From the NCBI GenBank assembly GCA_002900995.3, contig CM035304.1, positions 3,284,892-3,348,891 on the forward strand: a stretch of DNA of 64,000 nt, in the 5' to 3' direction. Below are positions 36,140 through 48,603 of the stretch, piece by piece. The translations under genes and the position numbers were made by a program. The notes beneath the pieces are model-generated. The model was not told the origin of the DNA, ran no database searches, and saw nothing but the letters and a program-made list of their open reading frames with translations. Source of the DNA: Ganoderma boninense. Lineage: Eukaryota; Basidiomycota; Agaricomycetes; Polyporales; Polyporaceae. Numbering within the stretch: the stretch's first letter is position 1; every line of letters begins with the position of its first letter.

Positions 36140-39100
36140 CCCATCCCCATCCTCGACGTCACTGTTCTAAGCGTTCCGTATAAGAAAAGATCGAGTTGCT
36201 ACTGTCGTCGCTGGCGATCTGGACTGGGCAGGTGCACGCATCGCTGCGCCACTAGCACCGGTCGACGACGATGATGAGGATGGCGAAGGCAACCATGCTG
36301 AGATTGGCATCCCACCGGTCATCTCTGTGGATATGTTCTATCAGCGTCAGCAACAGTCATTGCCAATGCGACGGCCCGCCACGCTGGGTGCGTTGCCCCG
36401 GAGGACATCTACGTGGCAAGATTCCTGGTCCCCGGCGCAAGGGAAGGAGATGAATAACAAGGTCAGGATGCTTGATTAGCGCTTCATCTCTTCTGTGACA
36501 GAGAAGAAGATTGCTTTGCTCACATCAATATTGGCCTCTTCTCGCAATCTGCGCATCGCGAGCGGCCTTCGTCTTCGCTCGCCGTGTTAAGCGCGGCGTT
36601 AGCGTTGGTGGCTACACATTACTACCCAGTAATTATGCTGCAGCTCGTCATAAGCTCGGAGGGGTGCAATGGCTCGAAAGCTGGCGGAGGCAGGGCGCTG
36701 GTGAGCCAATGGGGACGCAGATTGAGGATGGCGGTGTGGGAGGGGGTCGACCGGCCTCGTGCTGCACACAGCCTCATCCGTGACGATGGTCACAGCGAGC
36801 TTCGCCCATCCATGATCCTCCCTCGCACCCTCACGCCTGGGCGCACATGGATGCGCCAGCGACTTCAGAACGGCGACGATCTTCCTGTTGAAGCCTGATT
36901 TGCCCTTCTTCGTCCTCCTGCTTTCTATTCCCGCGGCGTGGGTCTCACCGAGCACGCTGGCATGGCCTGAATTCGACTTCAAACTCGAACGTTCACACTT
37001 CTGGCGGCTGTCTTCGAGTTTCAGCAACTGTCTGGCTCTGACCGTTCTTCTTCCATCATTCCTTGACAACGCTCCCTGGACTCATCCACTCCTTCGGTAT
37101 AAAATTGTACGAATCCCCTTTTCACGGTCGTCCAAGAGGTCTAGCACATGGCCAGACGCGCATGCAAAACTTGAACGCCGCCTCGAATCACCGGCGACAG
37201 TTTTTCCGACGCCCATTCGCATCTTTTGAGACCTATGCCAGGAAAATATGACCTCTATAATGTATAGTGAGTGCCCTTGAACTTTGTAAATGGAGTCACG
37301 ATGCCATCGTACTGGGTTTTCCATCATCATGCGACTCCTCCGGGTACAACTTCGGGCCGGGAATCGTACCATGCTTCAACAACCTCTCTCGAGAACGAGA
37401 TACTGACCAGCGGACCAGGCTACATGTATGTAGATGGGCATGACCAATCCGGCGCGTTGAGGAGTGTGTGGGCGGCGTAGGAGGCCATGGGTCGGATTTC
37501 TTCTGACTGCGAAATTTGTCGAATTGCCGTGTACCGTCCCCTCTGTGATACCGCCACCGTCAAGCATGGTCTTTCTGATATCGCCTTGAAAAACTTCTCT
37601 TACCAGGCGATTTTACCTCATGGCGGCTCGCCCGATGGGCGGGCGGGGACGAAACTCCTGCCTGGTATCGGGATGTCCAAATTTTGGCTAGTTGGCTGGG
37701 GGCCGGTACGGCGTATTTCAATGATATTGCTTTGAGATTTCAATGCTAGGCACTCTTCCGCCCTCACCAACAACTCCTTCCTCAAAAGCGTCTGACGGCG
37801 CACTTACACTCTTGCATGCGCTGAGCTTGATGGCAGAGCAATGCCGGTATTTCCGGAGGCTTACGTTTAGTCCACGGGCAATCTGATTCCTTACGATCCG
37901 GACTTAGTGGTACGTCAACCTCATCGCGATGACACAAAAGCCCCTGACAAACCTTCCTGCTTTATGGATAGACAAACCAGGTGTCTACGATCCCCAAGCT
38001 AGCTACTCCTCTCTTCCATAGTTTTCAAAGGCTCGCATGTTGCCAAACCGTATTCTCGCAGGCAGCCGTCTTGAAATCAAGTGTTCCGAGAGACACGTAG
38101 CGCGCTTTCCTCACAAAGTCAAATTGATGGTCCTCGAGCTGCGCTCTTCACCTACAGGCACGAAATAAAACTATAGACCAATCCAAAGACCCCTCATCAA
38201 GAACGCCGAGGCCCATACTATGTAATGCATGTAAGTACACTAAACACTCTAAGTGTATTTCAGGTACTCCGTTTTGTAATCCTCCAGGACACCGGTCACT
38301 GAGCTCGGGTTCACCTGTCGCATTCGGATGCCGTTCTGATTCCGCGATTCATCTTGCTGATGCCTTACGTCGAGATATTGATGGTGTACTAGTCGTCAGC
38401 CGAACGGCAGCTCTTTCAAATCTGTAACAAACATGCTTCATCGTCCTGCACGGTCACCGGCGGTCGTTCAATACCGCTCGTTAACATCATCTACTTCAAC
38501 CGGTAAGTCAGTAAAGCAACAAGTATACCGACTGTACGGATCACTTCACTACGCTGGACCGCAGTGTGCCGTACCGCCTCCCAATTCGCAAAGGGCGAGG
38601 CGCGACCGTAACCTTGGTAGATGGCCCTGATGCAACCACCGCCGGACCGCCCCCTCTGAGCGCCGAAGAGGTCACGAACTCGGCGACTTCATCTGCCTTG
38701 CCTCCATCCCCAGTCTCCCACCCCACTCGCTGTGCTCCACTTGCCTCGCTATCGTCGTGTTCCACGCATTGCGATCCTAATTGCGTTATGAATGTCCGCT
38801 GTTCCTAACTTACCCTGGGAGCGCTCGCTTGTGGACAGCAGCACTTTTAGCAATGCAAGCGCCGAATCAGTGGCCGCGACGCCCCCGCCATCATCTGTCC
38901 GTGGGTGCTCGGATATGCCACTGAATGTCCTTGGATCGTTTCATCTTTACAATATCTTTTTCGCAATCCCCTGGCCGACTAGTGGCCGGAAGCCATCGTC
39001 TCTTTGCCGCCAAGGGCTACGTTGGGGAGGCTGTGTGTACTTGATTCCCCTTGGATCGTAAACCTCCGTCTGGACTGGACGTCTTGCCATGCCAACCTAG

Positions 39101-39327
39101 GGTGGAATACGGCTAAACAGTGTCGATGTAGAATAGGTGCGTTTTATGTAGCGACGAATATGCATCAGCAAAAGTGTAAAAGTGTCGGCTAATATTGCCT
39201 GCACGCGCCGGCCAAGGGAACCAAGAAAACCCCACGGAATCTCTCCAAAGAGTGGTCTGCGTAACGGCTCGATGGCCTGCCCTAGGAATCCCACCCCCTA
39301 AAAGCGCACCGCCGTGCAAACCTACAA
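36140..39327. other. Gene-poor region with scattered coding-like traces
   Basis: About 3.2 kb with no gene that can be assembled. Around 37270-37830 the plus strand shows protein-like pieces in different frames (for example GPGYMYVDGHDQSG, and an ASWLGAGTAYFND segment near 37690), interrupted by stops and without consistent splice sites. This is best read as decayed coding sequence of unknown origin. Confidence 0.35.
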
Positions 39328-41107
39328 AATTCCAGGCAATCCTCACAATCTCGTGTGAGGATTGCCTGGAATTGGTGGGATTGCCCACTCATGCACTAAC
39401 CCGGATCCAGCGCGTCGGTATTTTAGCATTGCGAACGAAGGCGACTGTAAGCAGCCCGGGTGGTCGCAATAAATAATAAATATATTTAGCTCCCAGAATG
39501 ACGCCAAACATGCAAAGCAGGCATAAGGGCACATATCATTGAGACTACAGCAGTACAAAGGATACAAACAATAGAAACAGTGTCGCGGGACGCACCCGCA
39601 CATTTGACTGCCAATATCACACCCACCGCATGCCAATACTAGTGCAGCAACAAACCTGGGAATCCGGACTTGATCGCGGAGGAGTGGCATGAGCAGCGGT
39701 TGCATGAGTACACGAAGGAAAGCCCATTCATGAGCGTTGCAGTACCACAAAGCCCAAGAATCATGCGGAGGTTGAGACCACATAACAAGCAGGCAGCGGT
39801 AACAAGGAAAAAAGAAATAGTGGAGGACGCCGGGGAGGGACATACCTGGACTCGATACAGACAGAAATATAGCACTCACATTTTTCCCGTCTCGTCTTCA
39901 CGCCTCACTGCGCTCTCCAGTAGCAGTGATGTGGATGTCCTCGGGTAAAAGTGAGAATAAGAGGGGAGAAGTGGATATGGAGGTGCTTGCGGGATCATGA
40001 TAGAGGGGGGATGCGAGGGTGGGGGTCCCAAAAGTGCACTCCGATGACGCGCAGCCCGAGTTGGCAACACACATGGTGACAGCACGTACCTGAAGCCTGA
40101 TCCATGAGCTTAACCCAGAGCCGGAGCCGTCGAGGGCTTGGGTGGCATAAACGCAGAGGCATAAACTCGGTGAAGCCGGTCTTCGGGGGGAGTCATGATG
40201 TGGACTGGGAGCAACAGGACGAACCCGATGACGAGCAGAGTAGACAATACTCACGTTGATCAAAAAACTGGGTGAAGAAGGGTAAGTATATGCGCATATA
40301 TTTGACCGCATATATGCATGTATCAAGACAGACCTACTTTCGCAGCGTGCTTCCTGTGGGCAGGCTTGAGCTTCAAGTTGGACTCGGAGGCGGGAGCGGG
40401 CAGTGCCTTCGGAGTATTTGACGCAGAGAATGACTGTGGATTGAGACTTGGATAAGAGCAGAGGAGATGGTGGTAGGAAGAAAAGCATTCGAGTTGGCGT
40501 TTTTCACCAAGACGGGCATTTAAAGGTGCGTCAACATAGCATCCGATGTGACGCGTCGATTGGAGGCGCGACTGTCACGTGAGCGTAACTTAAGCAAGCC
40601 CTGCATTAGCCCTTCCTGTGCCCCACCACCATGTCGCCAGTATTATGATCCGCCTCTAGTTCCTCTTCATCACACTCTCCTGTATGCCAACGGGAGAATG
40701 CAACCCCAGATACTGGGCCCGACAAGCCCTCCACCATAGCGTCCACGGCGTTCTTCAAGATGCGCGAGGATACGGTACTTCGGCGGGCGCGCTTCAAGTT
40801 CAACGTCGACCTTAATCCTCTGTCTCTCTCCGAGTCTCCACCACACTTGAGACCCTCGAGCTCGGCGGCAAGCTCTACTTCTTCTATCAGAAAGTCTACC
40901 GGATTCCATAGGGTGAGTACTAACGCCATCCCGGCCCCCAAGTTTTCGTGGGCACGCACTCCTGTCCACATATGGTTCGGGATTGCGAGGATTGCGCGGG
41001 GGTGTCTCCCCGTCGCCCAAATTGGGCAGCCTCGCACGCTCACGCGCTTATGCACTTTGGAGGCAACGTCCGCATGCCGGGCGGACATTTTTTCACTTTT
41101 GCTGATG
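39163..41107. repeat. Inverted pair of 24-base sequences
   Basis: CATCAGCAAAAGTG begins a 24-base stretch at 39163-39186 that recurs in reverse complement at 41084-41107 with 22 of 24 positions identical. The pair is about 1.9 kb apart and faces inward, as terminal inverted repeats would. No transposase-like frame was found between them, so a non-autonomous or decayed element, or two independent short repeats, is possible. Confidence 0.4.
39328..39373. repeat. Perfect 20-bp hairpin
   Basis: Arms at 39328-39347 and 39354-39373 are exact reverse complements (AATTCCAGGCAATCCTCACA on the left) with a 6-base loop. A further 9-bp complementary pair lies outside it (AATCCCACC near 39289-39297 and GGTGGGATT at 39374-39382), separated from the left arm by about 30 bases. 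No coding frame explains it. Confidence 0.85.
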
Positions 41108-41405
41108 TGATCGTGCCCACACCTGATCACATCCATCACACCGCGCCCTGCCGTTGTGTCGCCCGACATGATGAAGCTTGATTCCGCCCCGATCAGGCGG
41201 CCCTTGGTGGCCCTAATGGTGAATTAATGTTCAGGACGACGTTCGCCAAGCGCACTCATCGCAAGCTGCGCGGCGCCCTGTGCACACGCAAGCAATGGTT
41301 TGCCGTTTCAAGGCGTCGTTGCCGGAATCCGAACGCGGGATCTCAGAGCCCGATGTCCCAGTGGTGATCTCAGCGCAATGTGTCCCGCGCCCGGTGCCTT
41401 TCCAG
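39374..41405. other. Gene-poor region, 39374-41405
   Basis: About 2 kb. A possible small minus-strand gene lies at about 40080-40480: a frame reading NTPKALPAPASESNLKLK is followed by a GTAGGT donor, a TTCACCCAG acceptor and more splice-like signals. The total product would be under 100 residues and I cannot confirm it. Near 40745-40915 the plus strand has a coding-like stretch (VLRRARFKFNVDLNPL, then LETLELGGKLYFFYQKVYR after a frame change) that ends in a stop; it looks like a gene fragment. Confidence 0.35.
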
Positions 41406-41412
41406 TATAAAA
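41406..41412 (+). promoter_or_regulatory. TATA box of the GH18 gene
   Basis: TATAAAA, about 147 bp upstream of the ATG at 41553. Between them lies a strong pyrimidine tract (about 41450-41540, many TTTC runs), a common fungal core-promoter arrangement for highly expressed genes. Confidence 0.6.
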
Positions 41413-41552
41413 GCATGGGCAGCTGCACCGTGGCTCTCCATCCCCCGCTTCGTTCATTACTTTCTTTTCGTTCTCACATTCACAAAGTCCGCTAGTCGGC
41501 TTTTTTTCAACGCTTTCGTCATCTCTCGCTTTTTTTTTGTTACGTCCCAGCG

Positions 41553-42641
41553 ATGTTCTCCTTCTCCCGCATGATCACCTCCGTCTCGGCTGCGCTGGCG
41601 TTGGCCTCTGTGAGCAGCGTCCTTGCTGTTCCTGTCCCCAACCAGGCCGCGCCTCTGGCCTCGCGGGCTGTCTCGATCCCGAGCCCCGCCTTCGTCGTCT
41701 ACAGCGACCGTTTCGTCTCTGCGGATGTCCTTCCTGCGGTTGACCAGATCAAGGTCAGCAACCGCTAGCACGCCCGATCCGGACACACCTAACATGGGAT
41801 CATTTTAGGGCTTCAACGTGGTCGCTCTCTCCTTCCTCACCCTCAAGGGCGCACTCGACCAAGCCGGTGCGTACGCTGCGCTCGCGCCCGCCGTCCGTGC
41901 AGCGAAGAAGGCCGAGTACGCCCAGGCCGGCGTCAACATCATCGTCTCTGCTTTCGGCGAGACGGACCTGCCGACCACGCAGGGCGCCGACCCCGTCGCC
42001 ACGGCCACCACGTTCTCGCAGTTCGTGCTCACCAACGCACTGGACGGCATCGACGTCGACTACGAGGACCTGACCGCCATGAACAAGGGCGACGGTGCCG
42101 CGGAGACCTGGGTGTCCACGTTCACGACGACGCTCCGCAAGACCCTCCCTCAGGGCCAGTTCATCCTCTCGCACGCGCCCCTTGCCCCGTGGCTCGCGCC
42201 CAACCGCGCAGTTCGCCGCTGGCGCGTACGTGACGATCAACAAGAACGTCGGCGCTCTGATCGACTTCGTGAGTCTCCCATCTTCCCTGTGGTTTATCTG
42301 AGAACTGGGACACTCACACCAATGTCTCGCAGTACAACATCCAGTTCTACAACCAGAACCTGTACGCCGACTGCGCGGGCCTCATCACCACGGCCGGCGC
42401 GCCGTTCACGGGCTCGGCCCTGCTCGAGATCCCGAAGAACGGGTTCGACCTGAACAAGCTCGTGATCGGCAAGCCCGGTGGAGCGAGCGACGCCACGAAC
42501 GGGTTCATCGACCCGGCGACGCTCGGGACGTGCATTGACCAGGCGCACGCGGCGGGCTGGAAGGGCGGTGTGATGGCGTTCCAGTTCCCGAACGCCAACG
42601 CCGACTGGATCCGCGCTGCGAAGGGCTCGTCGTTCCAGTGA
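41553..42641 (+). CDS. Secreted GH18 chitinase-like glycoside hydrolase, one-base frameshift
   Basis: MFSFSRMITSVSAALALASV is a signal peptide ending near SSVLAVPVP. After an intron ending near 41808, GFNVVALSFLTLKGALDQAG begins the barrel. The GH18 catalytic motif DxxDxDxE is present as DGIDVDYE (near 42050), whose Glu is the proton donor. Later barrel strands include FILSHAPLAPW, YNIQFYNQNLY, KLVIGKPGG and GVMAFQFPNANADW. The length of about 320 residues fits short basidiomycete GH18 enzymes (chitinase or endo-beta-N-acetylglucosaminidase type). The frame breaks at about 42204-42209, where one base too many lies between APN and QFAAGAYVTINKNV; a further intron after ALIDF is normal. The stop is at 42639-42641. 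The likely role is turnover of fungal wall chitin or of chitin or glycans in the surroundings. Confidence 0.85.
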
Positions 42642-43349
42642 GCGCGTCTCGCTGAGGCTTCGATGAGGACCCCTGTATGCATGCGCAGGCGGCGACGGCG
42701 CACGGACCACCCCGAGACGGGTGTCGACGACGGATTGACGATGACGGATTCAACGTGATCATTGCCTAGAGGGGAACTTCACGATGACTATTAATGTGTA
42801 ACGAACTGTATTGTAATGAATTTTCTTTCGGGGTCACTTGCCTGGGTGTGCGGGTTTCTGGTGTTTGTTTGAGTGCGCGGTCAAGGAGCCCTTCAAGGAA
42901 TTTTGGAAAGGGTTGGGCAAGCGCATGGGTTCTGAGTCTTGGGGAAGATTAACTGACAGAGCGAGCGAAGTCTTGTCGGTAGGTAACTGCGCAACTATCG
43001 ATGAAGTGAAGTCTTGCACAGTCAATGGCCGCCGTTGGAAGCACCAAAGGATGTTGGTAGTCCAGAGCTGGTCGTGGCTGAGTTCGAGTTGGATGTGAGA
43101 GTTCCAACGTTTAAGCTTGCTGTACTGAGCCCTCAGGCCTCAGGCCTCAGCCTGGGCCATTTCAAAATGGATGTGCGTCTATTGCACGTGAGGGTGTCAA
43201 TAGGGACAAACAAAGGTCGTTGGGTGGCGGTGGCTGCGGTGTCCTTGGCTGCTTCTTCACTCCGTCTCCTCCGCCTGTGCCGCTGTCCTCTGTCCTCGCC
43301 CGCTCATCTGCCTCTCTGTTTCTGTCTGTGTCCTGTCGCGAGCTCGACC
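42642..43349. other. Intergenic, 42642-43349
   Basis: About 700 bp. CCTCAGG is repeated in tandem at 43131-43150. The rest should hold the GH18 3' end and the RRM gene promoter, including a CT-rich leader just before 43350. Confidence 0.5.
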
Positions 43350-44423
43350 ATGGCATCCCTTCTTGAGCGCATCAGTCTTCCCCCAACAAACGGCAAAGCC
43401 GCCGTGGGCCCTGTCCGTTCCAAGGCGCATCGTGCTGCAGCATCCGGTCCATATGTGCGCCAACCACCGACTGTCCACGTTCTTCTCCCATCTCACCATT
43501 CCTCATAACCCGTCCTCCCTTCTGCTCCATGCCTTCTTCAACAGGACCGCAACCAACGCCCTCCAAAGGGTGATGTCAACGGCACCTGGGAGCACGACAT
43601 GTACAACAAGTCCAACTCCCCTCGCTCCCTCTCCGCCCGCCTCTCCAACGCCCCTCCCTCCGCCCCAAAGATGAACTTCGGCATCGCAGACAAGGCTCTC
43701 AGGGATGCCGTCGGCGACAAGAGCACCCTCTCCATCAAGGGCGCCAGCTCCAGGGGGAACGTCGTCCAAGTCTCGGGTTTGGTGCGCGGCACCAGTGCTG
43801 CGGACGTCGAGGTAGACCGCCTCCTATCCCTCTCTACACTCGAACACGCGTTGAACTCCATCCCGCCCGCCCCCTAGGCCATCTTCAAAAGGTGTGGTCC
43901 AATAACCGCTGCCGCCCTCCAGTCAGGTACCCCAGACCCTGTCGTGCGTCTCACCTACAAGCACGAGAAAGACGCGCAGGCGGCTGTCGCAAAGTTCCAC
44001 GGCCAACCTGCTGACGGCCGAACGCTGGAGGTCAAGATCGTAGGCGGAGTGAACGCGACTCTTTCCGGGCGCATCGGCGCGGCGCTCGTAGAGGGTAGTG
44101 TCGACGTGCTTATGAGCGACGACATCAATTCAGGCTCGTGAGTAGTCACTTTTCGTCTCTATTGTATCCAACGCCAGGCTACCGCAGACTCTCCTGGCGT
44201 TTCCCGAGACCTGTACGCTGATCAAAGTTCTTTGCCCTATTCTAGGAAGCTTCGGTCAGACGAGATTCTCGCTACTGATTCGAGGGCACACGTCCTCGTC
44301 GCACCTCCAGGGGCGGATCCCAAGGAGTACACCCAGAAGCCGGCAGGTCGTGGGCGTGGTCGAGGGCGAGGGAGGGGACGCCGCGGAAGGGACAACGGAA
44401 GCAAGATGGACATTGACCGGTGA
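43350..44423 (+). CDS. RRM RNA-binding protein, Yra1/ALY-like
   Basis: Start MASLLERISLPPTNGKAAV; an intron runs from GTGCGCC after GPY to about 43545, and the next exon begins DRNQRPPKGDVNGTWEHDMY. An RRM follows, with an RNP2-like strand (NVVQVSGLVRGTSAADVE) and an RNP1-equivalent (DPVVRLTYKHEKDAQAAVAKF) separated by an intron in the linker, then GRTLEVKIVGG. The C-terminus after a third intron ends in an RGG-like box (GRGRGRGRGRRGRDNG) and the short tail KMDIDR. The N-terminal short motif, single RRM and Arg/Gly-rich ends resemble mRNA export adaptors of the Yra1/ALY/THO-associated class. This assignment rests on architecture, and another single-RRM protein is possible. Expected location: nucleus. 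Confidence 0.75.
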
Positions 44424-46569
44424 TCATTCACTAATTCCGTTCGTGTGCAGTTTCGTCTCGTCGGGAGGACGAGGAGATTCATGCGCATCCACACGTATTT
44501 GCGTTTGCTCCGTATAGGAGAGTTGACTCGGTTTCCTGCTGTTCACGTCCGCACACCACTCCTCCGTCGTATCTGTTCGGGTTTGTCTCATCCTCGTATG
44601 CTTATCGCACTCCACACTCACGCGCATGCACTGTTCTTCTACTGGCTCGCCTGTCCTCGTATTCTGTTCTGTTCGCTCATAGTAGTCGCCTGTGTTAAAC
44701 CTACCAGTATCTCTAGTATTGAACCACCTCCTTCCTTGCCTTTCACCCGTATAGGTGGCGGCTGAAGCCAATCTGCGTGCATGTTTAGTAGTATCGTCTG
44801 CTAATGCACTCATCAGAAGGTTGGAACTCCTTCCGTATATGGCGCTGCGTATACTTAAGTCCAGACCACTCTGTTGGACGTTGACCACCATGTTCTAGCC
44901 TTAGGTTAGATGACTACATGTAACGGACTTGTTGTGCCTAGCTAGGCCTGTGGTGCTGTTTGTAGATTCATGCAATGCGGCCTTCGTCGGCGGCCGACAG
45001 TTGATGCATATGTAGACTGATGTTTAGAGACGGATGGAAGATTTAAGCACACGGGCACATGGACACTGCTGGTTACTAGTATTCTGGTGGCGTTGAGTAG
45101 AGGAACCAGGACGAGTAGCCATGTGGCCACGTCTGACAAGGTATCTGACCTTCGTGCGGCTTTCATCCGGTGCGCTTTGAAGCAGCGCGTATGCATGCAT
45201 CCTTGAACCGCAACGCGATTACTTGGGGCTGTTCAGCGTTCTGTTCAGGCTCCTCTCAGTGGGCTCAGCAATTCGTGAGATGTTTGCGGGCCTCGGACTG
45301 GTCATCCTCGGAAGTTGCGGCTTCGCCTATATCGCCGTCCATAATAGGACGCAAAGCATGCGCAATAGACGAGGGACAAGGGGCATGGGACCATGCTGTA
45401 CGTCGGGCCCCGCTAGCTCCCGTCATTGTCCCTACTTACTCCTGGATACTCATGATCAGCGTCGCCGCCTTCGGAGTTGTGGCCTCTCGGGTCAACGGCG
45501 ACCAGTCCATTGACGACCTTATCGGCATTGATAGACAAGCTGCTCGCACCGCCTTCAGTGTCCACATTAATGTTCTCCGGCACGGAGTCAACAGATATCA
45601 GCGGATGCTGTAAATAGCTTGGAGGTAAGTATACTTAGCAAGTGGGAAGCTGAAGCGTCTGTCTACGTACAAGCTGTAGGAGGCCTAGGTGGGGTGATAT
45701 CACCGGTTGTGCCACCGCTCACAAGTGATTGATATTGGGTCCGCTCAATACTCTCCCTTTCGCAACCCACGAGCTGCTGGTGCAGGCGGCATCTTCGAGG
45801 TGAGCGATCGAAGGAGGTGACCTGAGTGCCGAGCTGGCCGAGACGTGGTGGGCAGTTTGGGGGTAGCCGGACCGGGTTGGGACCGGGGCTGTTTTATGTC
45901 GATCGGGAGGATCTGAATATTGAATATTGAATGCCGAATCAATGTCGGCTACGTAACCGTCGCGTGCCCGCCTTCCCCGCCTGACTCGAGCTGACTCGTC
46001 GTGCGACACGTCTCTGACAGCGTCCATACTAAACTCCCCAGATGAGCGCTGCCTTTCGACACTAAATATGCACCGTACTGGCCCCTTATCACCACCACGC
46101 CAAAGAAAAGGTATGTCTCTTTCGTTTGGGGTAGCGCACGGATACTTCTCTTCGTCTCCGTGCACCGAGGAGGAGGATCCAGCGCCCAGATCGATGCTCT
46201 TGCAGACATGGACCTCGGTGTCCACTGATGACCCGTGCATATTGAATTTGTGGCATCATATCGCGACTAGCACCTCCCGCTCTCTGACAGTCCTTCGCTT
46301 GGTGACGCTTGCTGTTTTTGATGGATGCGCATGGCGACGCCTAAGTCCGAATGTCGATACCATGCGTCTCCTCAATCTTCTCTCCGACACACCGACACAG
46401 CGTCTCACAGCTTTCGATTGTGCCTTTCTGATGCGCCCCGAACCCCACCCATATAACATGCATCCCGACCAACGCACTCGACTTCCCCACGACCTCTTGC
46501 GGCCAGGCCGTTTCTCCCTCCCTCCCTCCTCCTCACGGCACAAGGTCCACGGTCTCCGGTCTACCCAAC
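44424..46569. other. Intergenic, 44424-46569
   Basis: About 2.1 kb with no gene I can support. A plus-strand 147-codon frame at 45170-45613 contains a hydrophobic stretch (SWILMISVAAFGVVAS) and could be a small membrane protein, but it has no recognisable domain and no clear splice partners. A short AATATTG repeat lies near 45915. The last 150 bp are CT-rich and likely form the sedolisin promoter. Confidence 0.4.
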
Positions 46570-48603
46570 ATGCTCGCCTCGCGCCTGCTTGTCGCCGTCA
46601 CCCTCGCCCTTGCCGCTGCCGCCGCCGGGCCACAGCTCTCGCCCCGCGTCCTCCATGAGTCTCGCAGCTTCGTCCCCAGAGGCTGGACTCCCGTCCGCCG
46701 CGCCACCGGCCTCCGCATCCCCCTCAAGATTGGTCTCACCCAGCCCAACCTTGCGTCCATCGAGGACTACCTGATGGACGTTTCCCACCCGGAATCTCCC
46801 AACTACGGCAACCACTGGTCCCCTGCAAAGGTCGCCCAGACCTTCCGACCCACCCAAGATTCGGTCGACACCGTCCGCGCCTGGCTCCACGAGAGCGGCA
46901 TCGAGCCCCACCGCGTCAAGGTAGCAGGCGGCTGGCTCACCGCGGACGTGACCGTCGAGGAGGCGGAGGAGCTCCTCGGCACGGAGTACTACGTTTACGA
47001 GCACGAGAACGGTGTCACGCAGGTCGGTTGCGACAAGAAGTACCACCTGCCTGAACACGTCTCGAAGCACGTCGACCTCGTCACGCCCACGATCCACTTC
47101 GACACCAAGGTCAAGCGCGAGCAACCCGGAGCGCTCGGGAAGCGTAAGGCGCACAACGTTGGTGCGCCGGGCTTCGGTCCTGTCAACCCCAAGACTACGG
47201 GCACGATTGAGGTGCGTTCGCATTGAGGATTATGTAGCATTTGCGTGGGTATGCTGAGAACGGGGGTACAGAGCCTCATCGACGAGCTTGAGAACTGCGA
47301 CGTCCACACTACGGTCAACTGTCTCCGGGCGCTGTACGACTTTGTCTACTATCCTCTTGCCCCGAAGGAGAACTCCATTGGCATTGGTGAGTTCACAGCC
47401 TCACACGCGGTACCGCCACCTGCAGAACTGACCCGCGCCTACGCAGTGGAGTACACACCTCAGGCCTACGTCCCTTCGGACCTGGACTTGTTCTTCAAGA
47501 ACTTCTCCTCGTCGCAGATCGGTGAACGCCCGACGATGGTCAGCATCGATGGCGGCACCATCAACGTCGACGGTTCGGGCTTCGACATCAACGGCGAGTC
47601 GAACCTCGACCTCCAGTATGCCATGGCGCTTGTTGGCGGGCGCCAGCCTGTCACTCTCTACCAAACCGGTGACGCCATCGAGGGCGCGTCTTTCAACAAC
47701 CTCCTCGACGCTCTCGACGGCTCGTACTGCACCTTCGAGGGAGGCGACGATCCTTCGCAGGACGCCGTCTACCCGGACCCCATCGCCGGCGGCTACACGG
47801 GCAAGGAGGACTGCGGCACCGCGACACCCGCGAAGGTCATCTCGACCTCCTACTCGTACGACGAGTGGGAGCTCACCCCTGCGTACATGGAGCGCCAGTG
47901 CGCTGAGTACGCGAAGCTCGGTCTCATGGGCACCACCGTTCTCTACTCGTCTGGCGACTATGGCGTCGGGGGTTACGGCGACTCTTGCCTGCTCCCCAAC
48001 GGCACGGCGGCCCAGGACGGCAAGATCTTCACGCCGTCCTTCCCCGGTGGCTGCCCGTACGTCACCAGTGTCGGCGCGACGCAGGTGAACCCCGGCGCGA
48101 AGGTGACCGACCCCGAGAGCGCGTGCGAGCAGGTCATCTACTCAGGCGGCGGGTTCTCGAACGTCTTCAAGATGCCCAGCTACCAGAAAAATGCGGTGAA
48201 CAGCTACCTCAGCAAGTACCCGCCCCCGTACTCGAGTGCGCTCTGGAACAACACCGGCTCGCGCGGGTACCCCGACCTGTCCGCGAACGGCGCCAACTAC
48301 CCTGTCGCGATCCAGGGCGAGTTCTACCTCGTGTACGGCACGTCCGCGTCGTCGCCGGTCACGGCCGCGATCCTGTCTGCGATCAACGACGCCCGCCTTG
48401 CTGTGGGCAAGAAGTCCATCGGGTTCATCAACCCCACGATCTACTCGGACGCGTTCAGCTTCGGGTTCAACGACATCAAGACTGGCACGAACCCCGGCTG
48501 TGGCACCAAGGGCTTCTCTGCCCAGCCCGGCTGGGACCCCGTCACTGGCATGGGCACCCCCAACTTCCCCAAGCTCCTCGCGCTCTGGCTCCTCCTGCCG
48601 TGA
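46570..48603 (+). CDS. Sedolisin (S53) serine-carboxyl peptidase
   Basis: The signal peptide MLASRLLVAVTLALAAAAAG is followed by a kumamolisin-type propeptide (WTPVRRATGLRIPLKIGLTQ, YLMDVSHPESPNYGNHWS, VKVAGGWLTADVTVEEAEEL). Introns at 47212-47271 and 47387-47446 are clean. The mature domain shows the Ser-Glu-Asp triad: GESNLDLQYAM gives Glu and Asp, and YGTSASSPVTAA gives the nucleophile Ser. The oxyanion-hole Asp is in YSSGDYGVGGYGD. The C-terminal calcium site is in FNDIKTGTNPGCG and GWDPVTGMGTPN. Length and layout match secreted fungal sedolisins such as tripeptidyl peptidases and grifolisin/aorsin relatives. The frame is intact, in contrast to several neighbours. It acts outside the cell at acid pH, probably releasing peptides as nitrogen source. 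Confidence 0.93.

Noticed and set aside
46561..47223. 220-codon minus-strand frame
   Set aside because: Antisense of the sedolisin propeptide exon, which carries clear family motifs on the plus strand.
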